From Tubiluchus corallicola (Eukaryota > Priapulida > Priapulimorpha > Priapulimorphida > Tubiluchidae): 34,000 nucleotides of DNA. Numbering within the stretch: the stretch's first letter is position 1; each line of letters starts with the position of its first letter. A program made the translations under genes and the position numbers. Below, piece by piece: positions 23,242 through 33,068 of this stretch. The notes beneath the pieces are model-generated. The model was not told where the DNA came from, did no database searches, and saw only the letters and a list, made by a program, of their open reading frames with translations. The DNA is taken from NCBI GenBank assembly GCA_030141605.1, contig JAQGDQ010000185.1, positions 126,001 through 160,000 on the forward strand. Direction: 5' to 3'.

Positions 23242-23290
23242 GCTAGCAGTAGCAGCAGCAGCAACGGTACCAACAACCTACAACTACAAC
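23104..23290 (+). repeat. (GTA)n(GTT)n compound trinucleotide array
   Basis: GTA units to about 23180, then a homogeneous GTT run to about 23241, then AGC/AAC units. The poly-Val and poly-Leu/Gln ORFs are artefacts. Confidence 0.97.
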
Positions 23291-23779
23291 AGCGATAATG
23301 TCTTTCTTTAGCTTATAACATTACAAAAGTCTATGCCAATAACTGATACAATGTATCTAGACGAGAAGCAATTGAAGTCATTATCAAAAAACGGCGGTAT
23401 TATGCAACCAACTTAAAACCCTTTCTTGCTCTTAGCTATTTACCATCGCATCTCCTTCCAACGATTACACTAGCCTTTACGTCGTTTCAACCCGGAATGC
23501 GCAAATTCAGAATGTAAATGTGCCTTTTATCCTAACGAGATTTGGGAAGCCGAGCGGCTAATCAGAAAATAGCCGAAACTGTTGAGCTTGTGCAATTTCT
23601 TATGTATATTAAATTCTGAACAGCTAGCAGATAACATTGCTGCAAGGCTAAAACGCTGGATTTTCTAAAGGCGGCTCTTGTGTAAATTTTCTGGTGACAA
23701 CGAGTTGTTGCGGTAACGGCAGCCGTATGATCTCTTCATGATGATAAAGCGTGGTTTCGTGGGAAGCACCCTGTCATCA
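23291..23779. other. Non-coding DNA
   Basis: Ordinary unique-looking sequence with no ORF of note. Confidence 0.5.
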
Positions 23780-24115
23780 GGTTGTTATTGTTATTGTTAT
23801 CGCCATAGCCGTTTGTGGTTTGCATCATCATCGTCATCATCATCACCATCATTGTTCCTATTATATCGTCATCTTCATCATCATCGACATCATCTTTGCC
23901 GTTATTCTTGTTATCCTAGTGGTTGTCGCTCTCATTACCGTTGCAATTACTGCAACTGGTGCCGTTGTCGTTGTCACCATTGTTGTCGTTGTCATTGTTG
24001 CTGTCGCTGTCACAATCATTATTGTTACCATTGTCGCTGTTGTTGTCGTTATTGTTGCTGTTGTCAATTTCGTTGTCGTTGTTGTCGTTGTCGTTGTCGT
24101 TGTTGTTCTTTCCTT
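23780..24115 (+). repeat. Degenerate GTT/GTC/ATC trinucleotide array
   Basis: About 335 bases in register-three repeats (GTT, GTC, ATC, ATT, GCT). All three plus frames and the minus frames stay open, giving overlapping low-complexity ORFs of 68 to 129 codons. None is likely to be a gene. Confidence 0.9.
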
Positions 24116-24214
24116 TTAACATTTTAATAAAATTATACAAAACCATATGGTGCGGTTACAGCATTGTTTCAAATATTAATCAAAAGAATTTCAGTTTTTC
24201 TTCCTCTTGCTGTG

Positions 24215-24851
24215 GAGTCCCTAAAAGAGCATAAGAAAAAATTCTAGCTCATTCCCACGAGTTGCTAACTAATTCCCCTTAATTATTCACTCGTTCCACC
24301 TCGGTATTAACTCGTTCCCCCTACGTTATTAAGTCATTCCCCCAAGTTAATGATAATGTTGCCTACGCGCCATGTTGTTCCTGGAAATGCTTGTTCTTGA
24401 ATTACATTGTTCCAGTCAAGTATGTAAAGTCAGTTGCATTAGCAGCTTCTTATGTGGATAGGCGTTTTTTTTCGCGTTCCCGATGTTTGCTCTTCCATTG
24501 ATATAGATAAAAAGGGCAATATAATAATTTTAATAGCAATCAATTTAATGTTCATTCAGCCTGTCCACGTTTCCATGCATTTAGCGTACCTTATTAAATA
24601 GCAAGTGCATGTCAAAATCACTATTATGTAATCATGATAAAAGCAACTCCTCTTTGTTGTTTTCGAAAAAGCTTAAATACTGCATTGCTTTATACACAGT
24701 GACAAATTTCCAGGAATTAACATGGGGCATAGGCAACATTAACTCGGTGGAATTAGTTAATGACTGGGGAAACGACTTAGTAACTCGGGGAACGAGTTAG
24801 TGAGTCGGGGGGAGTAGCTAAAATATTTTTCTTATGTCCTTTTAGGGACTG
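24215..24851. mobile_element. Long-TIR non-autonomous element with subterminal tandem repeats
   Basis: About 637 bases. The ends are AGTCCCTAAAAGAGCATAAG on the left and, on the reverse complement, CAGTCCCTAAAAGGACATAA on the right. The inverted arms remain alignable for about 150 bases, up to GTTGCCTA-GC-CCATGTT. Each arm carries about five imperfect 20-22-base units built on AACTCGTTCCCC, inverted between arms. No transposase: the 63-codon ORF at 24609-24800 runs into the right arm and has no domain. Superfamily not identified. Confidence 0.88.
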
Positions 24852-25522
24852 CGTATATTGCACATGTTTGCCTAATTTATATTTTTGTACTGTACTGATA
24901 GTTCATGAATCATCCAGTCATAATTACAAAAATTAAACGACAGAGAACTCCGTCATTTAGTGAAACCCACATTCTAAAAAATACGTCTCTCACAACTCTA
25001 GCAGCTCCAACACGGAAACTATAATGCAAGTGGGTTGTAATGTTTACATATTTGACCGGGTTTTAGTCATTGAAAACCTTTTCTTGCCATTAAATCAAGG
25101 CACTAAAATACAATTTCTTCTGCTGCACGGTTCTTCTTTCGTCCTTCAAAGAAGGTTTTCTTCTGTATAACAACTCTCAGGGGTTAATATAATAATCGCT
25201 CGATAGATCGGTTAGACCTTGACTACAAGAACGAACTACCGTTTGTATATTTTCTTTACAAATGCGCCAGTAGGCGAGCAAAGTGAAGCTGATCTATCAG
25301 AGCCATTTGCCTCTGCTTTCTGCGAAAGCGCTCTGACTTTTCATGACTATGACTGCAGTTGAATGCGTCTTTTACGAGAGAATCACAGACGCTCGGTAGA
25401 AGGCATTTATATTAAGTGTATTTTTCTAATGACTCTTACTAGTACAAAAGATATCAGTGCAGCAGGAAAGTTAACTCTCTCTGTCTGATGCGACTAAAGT
25501 GATAAAAATGCTCCAATGCGAA
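24852..25522. other. Non-coding DNA
   Basis: No ORF or repeat of note. Confidence 0.5.
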
Positions 25523-25945
25523 ACGATACGATACGATACGATACGATACGATACGATACGATACGATACGATAGGATAGGATAGGATAGGATAGGATAGG
25601 ATAGGATAGGATAGGATAGGATAGGATAGGATACGATAGGATACGATACGATACGACACGATAGGATAGGATAGGATAGGATAGGATAGGATAGGATAGG
25701 ATAGGATAGGATAGGATAGGATAGGATAGGATAGGATAGGATAGGATAGGATACGATACGATACGATACGATACGATACGATACGATACGATACGATACG
25801 ATACGATACGATAGGATAGGATAGGATACGATAGGATACGACACGATACGATACGACACGATAGGATGCGATGCGATGCGATACGATACGATGCGATGCG
25901 ATGCGATACGACACAACACAACACTATATAATACAACACAATACA
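25523..25945 (+). repeat. GATAC/GATAG pentanucleotide array
   Basis: More than 70 units of a 5-base repeat arranged in homogeneous blocks: GATAC (25523-25572), GATAG (to about 25630), mixed, GATAG (about 25660-25750), GATAC (to about 25810), then mixed with GATGC and GACAC variants, decaying into ATACA/ACACA. Because 5 and 3 are coprime, all three minus frames read the same Ser-Tyr-Arg-Ile / Ser-Tyr-Pro-Ile motif. Those ORFs are artefacts. Confidence 0.97.
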
Positions 25946-26100
25946 ATACAAATGCTTATATTACAATTCATTCAAGAATAGTAACCCAATTTTAACTAAA
26001 CAACCTATTTTATTATGTGTTGTTATGTAATTAAATGCTAAATCTAGTATACAATTCGTTCCGAATTCTTTAGAGAATGTCAGAGAGAAAACCGTATCAG

Positions 26101-26102
<2 letters not shown>

Positions 26103-26170
<68 letters not shown>
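26103..26170 (+). repeat. (CT)n microsatellite, left of copy B
   Basis: Nearly pure CT run ending CTCTTTCTCT immediately before the 185-base element. Confidence 0.97.
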
Positions 26171-26171
<1 letters not shown>

Positions 26172-26352
26172 TCCGTATTTATGTAAGTTTGTGGGATTTG
26201 TTTGTATTGATGTTTTTTAGAATGTATTTTTTGTATTTATGTAACTTTTTGTGGTTTCTTTGTATTGGTTTGTATTTTAGAATGTTATATGTTGTAAATA
26301 TGTAAATTATAATATGAGCTTTAGGTTCGAAATAAAGAATTAAATGAAAATG

Positions 26353-26354
<2 letters not shown>
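26171..26354 (+). mobile_element. 185-base microsatellite-embedded element, copy B
   Basis: Inverted copy of 22826-23010, differing at about two positions (GTGGGATT here against GTGCGATT; TTGGTTTG against TTGGCTTG). Tandem units start at 26175 and 26233. Then come AATAAA (26331-26336) and the tail, followed directly by (TC)n. The relation of element strand to CT strand is the same as in copy A. Confidence 0.9.
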
Positions 26355-26417
<63 letters not shown>

Positions 26418-26495
26418 CTCTTTGTCTCTCCCTGTCTTTCTATCCATCTGTCTCTCTGTCTGTCTGTCTGTCTATTTATCTATCTACCTCTCTCC
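26355..26495 (+). repeat. (CT)n then TCTG/TCTA-rich tract, right of copy B
   Basis: Pure CT to about 26410, then degenerate pyrimidine-rich sequence with TCTG and TCTA tetramers. ORF 26344-26580 is an artefact. Confidence 0.95.
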
Positions 26496-27407
26496 TCCTC
26501 TGGACGGAATTGTCTGCGGAAATAAATTTGTTATAGTTAACTGTTATAGCAGCAGCGGCATGACCAGGCCACACACTTAAACTCCATGCATACATGGAGA
26601 AAAATTATATCAGAAAAAACACTGATTGAACTTAGGAAGATAGTATAGCTGATCAACTTATCAAATATTTAATAGAAACCTTTTAGTCAACAAAATTAGC
26701 ATAGTCCACCAACAGCACGAATAAAATATTGACATTATTGTAATTACACCCCGCACTTCCACGTAACATTACTCCTAAATCTATATAAGCGTGCATAATT
26801 TGCACAAACATTGCATGTCCCTAACCTTCAACCGGAAATTAAATTTTCCTGCGAATTATTAAATAAACAAAATTTCGATCAGACAAGACTCCACGGTTGT
26901 TTTCATTTGCGTGAAAATATTCCAACTGCAGTGCTTTTGTAAATATTATTATTATTGCAAGCTGCATGGTGGTCAGGACAAAAGCCGGATTGATCATGAA
27001 ATTGCCAAATTGTGAAATGACTGAACGATTCAAGATGCTGTTGTCAAAAAAAACGACACTAAAAATTTTGAAGGAAATTTTTGTTGTAATTTCTTACATC
27101 TTTAGTTTCATAGGCACGCCTTTTCCAGGACCCAAATTAAATTTCGAACCATACAGTTGAAATTAAAGCGTGATTCAACTTAACTTAACTCTCAATGTTG
27201 CTTTTTGCCACTTTTCTATCCAAGTAGAAGCAAGTTTGTTGCTGTTTGTTGCTTCTTTTGCTTTTTCTGTTCAAACGACACGTACTTTAGCTAAACTGTT
27301 ACGCATTTACTGTGAGCAACCTCACCGGTGAACTACCAATTTTATATAGAATCTTGAAAATTTGGCAAGTCTAAATGCAAACATTTGTGTCTCAAATCTG
27401 AAATAGA

Positions 27408-27408
<1 letters not shown>
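26496..27408. other. Non-coding DNA
   Basis: No supported gene. The 64-codon ORFs at 26839-27033 and 26966-27160 show no domain. Confidence 0.5.
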
Positions 27409-27449
<41 letters not shown>

Positions 27450-27590
27450 AGCAGCAGCAGCAGCAACAGCAGCAATAACACTAATAACAACAACAACAAC
27501 TACAACCAGAATAACAGCAACAGCAGCAGCGACACAACAACAGCAACAGCAACAACAACAAACAATAATAACAACAAACAACAAAAAATA
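27409..27590 (+). repeat. (GTT)n(GCA)n(CAA)n compound array
   Basis: A pure GTT run to about 27449, then AGC units and mixed CAA/CAG/CAT-type units. ORFs 27342-27584 and 27385-27591 are artefacts. It is followed by AGGTTTCCGACCTGCG, similar to the sequence after the CAG array at 31.8 kb. Confidence 0.95.
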
Positions 27591-27654
27591 ATTAGGTTTC
27601 CGACCTGCGTTAAGAACTGAATTTCATAAAAAAAGAACATCAACAGCTGCTTGT

Positions 27655-28110
27655 TTAACGGAAAACAGGATGATTTTTCATATCCTGCTTTATTTTGAAA
27701 TATGGTAAAAAGTTATCATTTTAACACTTTTTAAAAGGCGGCCAGCGAGCGCAGCAAGCGATGACGTCAGAATTGAACATAATTTTTACCAACAGAAGCA
27801 TTCCTTGAACACGTGTTTGCGAAACCGAAAAGTGACTGTTGATTATTGCAACTTTGACTGTGATTCATAAAAACTGGGTAAATTCATGTTAGAAATTTAA
27901 ATTCCAAGCTTTACACTGCAAAGAGCCTGCTTTTTGTACAAATGTAGTTCTGAGATGCATCCTCTATGTCCATATAACTAGCGAATGGCGAATGCATGTA
28001 ATAGGGCGCGTACGTGAAATTAAACTTTAGGTAATAATTATTTCACTTAATACACTTATTATGAAAATCTATTATATTCTCCCTTAATATTTTTCACAAT
28101 AAATTAGCTG
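27655..28110 (+). repeat. Dispersed repeat family B, copy 2
   Basis: Second copy of the family at 21190-21760 (shared blocks listed there). This copy has a short GC-rich insert, GCGGCCAGCGAGCGCAGCAA, and a TGACGTCA palindrome at 27762-27769 where copy 1 reads GATGACAAAC. Confidence 0.75.
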
Positions 28111-29340
28111 TATTTTAAAATTGCGTTGTCGGAAACATCTTTCCGATTGGACAATTATTGTATATTATTCTACTTAAAGCTAGTTAAGAAGTATTCCATG
28201 TATAGTGGGAATGTAAACTTCTGTAGCTTAATTGTAATTAATAACGTTAAAGCCAAGTGAACAACACTACTGTTATCGCCTCATTAACTACGAAATTATT
28301 TAAATGCATGTGGTAGTATAAGAGTGTAAGCATAAGAGCGTAAACAGGAAGTAGATCCTGAGGGAAAAACCTCTATGCGCGTGAAATGGTTGAAACATGT
28401 CTTTCCCCATGTTATAACAATTTCTAACCATTTTTAGAGAGTACTTATGTAATACGAAACTGTGTACAGATAAATAGAGAGATTAGTTGTGACATTTATG
28501 ACTGTAACTCAATATGCCATCTAACACATTTATTATTATATTACAACGTGTCGTCTAACATTGTACAATTGTTGTAAATAAGTAATTGCATTATGATGTT
28601 TTAATAATTCGTTCTTTGCTTATGTTTATCTCTACCTAGGAACCACAATGAAGATCGACAAAATACTAATAATATGTGAACTTCTTTTAGATGCAAAAAT
28701 CCTTCAATCTAATGGCTTAAAAACTCCCTCACGTTAACAGCAATAAAAAATAACCAGAATTTCTATAAGATCATGACATGGTGCCAAAAAGCGCTGTGCC
28801 GATTTCAAATTCGCGACATGCGTTCTGTTCTCCTTTAAAATTGAGACCTGGAGGTAGAAAGAACATTGGGACAGTCAGCTGATTCATCTCTTTCTTTTTC
28901 GTCTCTTTTTCGGTTTCCCGAAATCAGCCTTGAGAATAAATTAAATATTTTGCGATAAGGTCAACTATAAGGCATAACTACGGTTTTGCTGATTTCTATG
29001 TCCTGGTCATGCACACGCATATAGGGTCTACTATCATCGCGTGGCTAATTAGCTGTCTGCTAAGGTGGTGGTAGGATTTTTCTGTTTTGCTTTCGAGTTA
29101 AATATACCTCTTTTTTCAATCTGATTCGGCAGCTTTAAACCAAGAAGGCTGTTGATGAATCATCAGTCATGTTTACAATAATTAAAAATTTTGTGATGTT
29201 AGTCGGCAACCGCTTTCATCTCTGGCTGCCTGTATCATAAAATAAACTATGCAAAATTAGGGAAAGTATCATTGCAAACACCTATCCTGAGGCGGAAATA
29301 ACTTAAATTAATAAAATCGTTACCAACTTGTATTTGATTT
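28111..29340. other. Non-coding DNA
   Basis: No ORF or repeat of note. Confidence 0.5.
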
Positions 29341-29580
29341 GTGAATAACAAAATTAATAAAAAAGTGTGCGATCTGAGACAAAAGGTGCTTTCGCATTTA
29401 AAGGAGAAGAACAAGTCAATTAGCATGTTGGATTTATTTTACTGCTATCACTTAAGCGTAGAAAAATATAAAGAAATTTGCAAAGAACTGTCTACAACGC
29501 AAAAAACTAATTTATCCTGCAGCGTACAGAAAATTTCATGCCTTGTGGCAGCCGCCATTCACTTGAAAATTATGACGTAA
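29341..29580 (+). other. Unassigned 79-codon open frame
   Basis: Opens right after a TGA at 29335-29337. The first codon is GTG; the first ATG is at 29425, leaving 52 residues. Composition looks more protein-like than other short ORFs here (KVLSHLKEKNKSISMLDLF, then a Lys/Glu-rich stretch and paired Cys), with a possible helical region. No domain is recognised. It ends just inside dispersed repeat A, so it may be a fragment of a transposon gene or chance. Confidence 0.2.
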
Positions 29581-29800
29581 CTGACATTTCTTCTCACTTT
29601 GCTTTAGTTGTTTTTTTTCAATGAACGACGTCATTGGTGGAAGAATGGGCAATCATATGGGGGGGCGAAGCTTGAAATGATCACGATTTCAAAGTGATTT
29701 CACTAATTACACGAGGCGCTTATCGTACTTCTATTACTAAATCCTCCTAACATTTTCTTGAACACTGAAATAAACTAACTTCCTAGAAGGCTTGGCTTGT
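29545..29800 (+). repeat. Dispersed repeat family A, copy 2
   Basis: Second copy of the repeat in the Culd-like intron (8930-9285), same orientation. Best core 29701-29774. It contains CGACGTCATTGG where copy 1 reads CGACCCCATTGT. Confidence 0.7.
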
Positions 29801-31754
29801 CTTTTCCTTTAACATCATGTAGGCCACGAAATGAATTTTGGAGTATCCATAGAATAACCAGATCAGACAAGCTTGTTATTTAGATTAGACTACACTTGAA
29901 TGGAGCCGCGATTTTGCTAGATTTTTTTACTTCTGTACAAGTCAGTAATATTAGTGGGTTGCTCAAGCTCATTTCATCTAGAAGATTTTCCATATTGGAT
30001 TTGCAGCAACGAAATCAACTACTCATTTCGCATTAGATTTGCGGTAACCTCATGTTTTATAACCTCATGTGTTCACGTTACCGGGAAATTTGTATATGCT
30101 AGATATAGCGCAGCCATAAAGGAACCTCAACTGACTGGCCGAATGCATCTTTAAAGTATACTTTGGGTTAAACCTGCTTGAAACAGTGCTTAGCTGAAAT
30201 GTTTAGCTCGAGACATATTCAAAACAAAAGAAATGTACATAATTAAGTATGCTAATACAGAATAGTTTTATTTAAACTGTTAGACTGGTTATAGTTTGCT
30301 GTATATAATCGACCTTTTTAATTTAACATAATTACGTCCAGAAAATTGATTAATAAATCAGTCTGTCGGTCAGTTAGTTACTCATTACATTAGGCTGTGG
30401 ATGCTCACCATCGCCAATCAATGATTGTAGCACATACAATAAGTGTTTTCTGTAGCGCAAAAAGCCTTTCTAGAACTTTACTGTCAGCTGTATAGCACGG
30501 CGTTCTTCGCCTTTATGTTTCGCCAGATTAAGCATCTATGTGAGCAAAGATTTCGCCCTAATTGCGTTCATTATCGTGTAACAGCTCGAATACGTCACTG
30601 CAATTACTTTCATAATTCATGAAAACTTACAGTAACTGTCAAAAATAGATTTAATATGCATGTGGCCATGATTTATTTTACTATTTTCTCTTGTAGCCCG
30701 CATCATTTCCCCAAATATATTAGACATTTATGATCCAGGAATTCATTTTTAACAAAACTTGTCACTGTGCAAAAAATTTATGACAGTTACTTGAGATTTA
30801 TTGTTAAATAACCTCTCATAGTGCCTTTGTACTCCTTAGCGGGGGGGTTTTCTGCGGATAATAACTTGGTTGAATTGATATGGCTTTGCAAGTGCTTTTT
30901 CGGAAATTTCCTCGAAATTTTAAATTGATAACTGACGTCATATGTAAGGATTGAGAAACCAAACCATAATTTAACATAAGAAGCCAACATTCTGTAAATT
31001 GGAAGCACTAATGTGATTGGATCCGGCATGTCTTACTTGCTCATTTCTACAGTTAATGGTGTCCATAAGAAAATCACTGGAAGCGTTCACAGTTGTTAAG
31101 GACTTTAAGAAACAAAATTGTTAGGCAGATTAAAACAAAACAATGTTCGGGGCAGATCCATCTAACAAGCGTAGGCCTATTTGAGAGCTGTACGCATTGG
31201 GAAAGTGAAAATCCGGCTCCGCCCTTATGCCAGTGGTCTGTAGTACCTTCATGCAAAATTTCAGTTCCTACGATGAAAACTGTGACATGTGATAGCTTTC
31301 AAAGATACATGTGATAACAACAATACAACCTCAACAACATTACCAACGTTTAATAGCCCTGCACTTTGTGCTTATCCATTAGCGATGTAAAACCAAAAAG
31401 CACAAAATGCCCCATTCTGCCCTACTAATTGTTATTTGCCAGTAACGCAGTAATGACGTCGCCAGTTTACAGCCAACTTCTTGGAAACAAAAGTTAAAAC
31501 CATCATTGATTAACTGCCAACTCAATTTTACTCGTTTTGTTTTCGCGTTTAACAACCGATAAAAATTGCTGCCAGCGACTATGCAAGCCAGCGACATGCC
31601 CTCGCATAAAATTAATGGAAAATCATGGGTAAATTAATAGAATCCCACTTTCATACTTCCATTATGGTTATAACAACACGAATGTAGCTGAAATCACTGT
31701 TGTTGTGTTTCTACAGTAAGCTTCGATTTTCTTAACGTATTTTGAACAATAAAC
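29801..31754. other. Non-coding DNA
   Basis: No supported gene. ORFs 29954-30154, 30787-31029, 31074-31256, 31093-31314 and 31379-31597 lack domains, and several overlap on opposite strands. Confidence 0.5.
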
Positions 31755-31870
31755 AGTAGCGTCAGCAGCAGCAACACCAGGAGCAGCAGCAACAGCAAAA
31801 ACAGCAGCAGCAGCAGCAGTAGTAGCAGCAACCACAACAAGAAAAATAATAACTACAACAACAACAATTT
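31755..31870 (+). repeat. (CAG)n(CAA)n compound array
   Basis: CAG/CAA units, then TAG/CAG and CAA runs. It is followed by GTTTCTGACGTGGTCAGAAA, which contains the inverted pair TTTCTGAC / GTCAGAAA. Confidence 0.93.
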
Positions 31871-31999
31871 AACAATGTTTCTGACGTGGTCAGAAACTGA
31901 AGATTTTGCAACAATAGTTATAAAATTGGGTCTGAAAAATGAAGAGATGACAGTTTTCTTGAAAGTGCTTATTTTCTTTTATTGAATTGATCTTGCTTG

Positions 32000-32460
32000 A
32001 TGGGACGTGCATTTCACAGTGAAACCTCAGCATTTAACTGTTCAGCCCATCACCCAAGGGTCAAATGTCAGCCAATGTTAGCATAACTTATATCATTCAG
32101 TTAATCTCATCAAGACCTTTCATTTGATTTGCTACATGGTACTATTCATAGACACTTGATGCATTTCTGTTCCCGACACCCATTTTTCGGTTTTTGCCAT
32201 CTATTGGGGTCAGAGATCAATCAGTTTCCACATAACTTACACCATTCAGTTTGCCTCAACGAGACCTTTCGTTTGATATGTTGCAAGCTAGTTTCAGTTG
32301 ACACTGGAAGGCCTTTGTCTCCTCAACCTTTATTTTGCCTCCTAGCAGGGTCGCGGGTTAGCTATTCTCATTGTAACCTAGCGGAAAATTTTGCCATACG
32401 CGCACGTCCCATATTTTGTTTTGTGCAAGGCCACGACAACACCTAGCAACATGCCAAATA
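32000..32460 (+). repeat. Decayed tandem array, unit about 141-149 bases
   Basis: Units start near 32061, 32210 and 32351, with a partial unit before the first. The best shared block is CATAACTTA-A-CATTCAGTT followed by GACCTTTC-TTTGAT. Identity is moderate. ORF 32129-32446 spans it and lacks a domain. Confidence 0.65.
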
Positions 32461-32966
32461 TTGTGGCCCTAGCTAAAAAACTATGGGAGTAGATGGATTA
32501 TAAAGAAAAATAAATGAAGACCCGCCCGCTCCGTGACCTACCCGGCAACTCCGGTCGCATATATACATAGATAACTTTGCCCAGAGAGTGTACTCTGTGA
32601 GTTTTGAGCCCTAGCTCTCAGCATGTAAAAGGTCACCAATTGGGGGACTCCAAATTTTGCATTTTGGCCCTTCCCACGGCGTTTAAAACTTGCCAGCTTT
32701 TTAAAACCCCAGGTGACATCTACTCCACAGTGCCCAAATACATGTGAAAAAAAATTTGCAAAAAACCGAAAGCCCTAGGAGGAGATGCGACCTAAAAGAA
32801 AAACTGACCGATGCCTACTGCCCTTTCCACGTTGACCAATGGTCACTGGTTGCCACATTATTGTACGTCCCCCGCCAGGGCTACCAACCCTGTCAGTTTG
32901 GTGCCCCTACTTTGCAAGCCTTACGAGTTACTAAGCGTTAAAGTGGCGGAGAATAAATAAATAAAT
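32461..32966 (+). mobile_element. Possible LINE or SINE 3' end with (AAAT)n tail
   Basis: Higher-complexity, GC-richer stretch ending AAGTGGCGGAG-AATAAATAAATAAATAA, the form of a retroposon 3' tail, running straight into a CAA/CAG array. No reverse transcriptase is encoded. ORF 32744-32941 has no domain. The upstream limit is uncertain. Confidence 0.4.
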
Positions 32967-33068
32967 AACAACAACAACAGCAGCAGCGGTGGCGGCGGCA
33001 GCAGCAACAACAGCAAAAACAACAACAACAACAACAGACAACAGCAGCAGCACAACAACAACAACAAA
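32967..33068 (+). repeat. (CAA)n(CAG)n(GCG)n compound array
   Basis: CAA, CAG and GGC/GCG units directly after the AAAT tail. The Leu/Cys-rich minus-strand ORFs (32921-33154, 32938-33135) are artefacts. Confidence 0.93.

Noticed and set aside
23105-24146. Poly-Val, poly-Leu, poly-Gln and Cys-rich ORFs
   Set aside because: They translate trinucleotide arrays in several frames at once.
25523-25945. CRISPR-like repeat array
   Set aside because: Units are 5 bases and contiguous, with no spacers, in eukaryotic DNA.
25454-25951. Three overlapping 147-165-codon Tyr/Arg/Ile/Ser repeat ORFs
   Set aside because: A stop-free 5-base repeat opens all three frames with the same motif; this is not evidence of coding.
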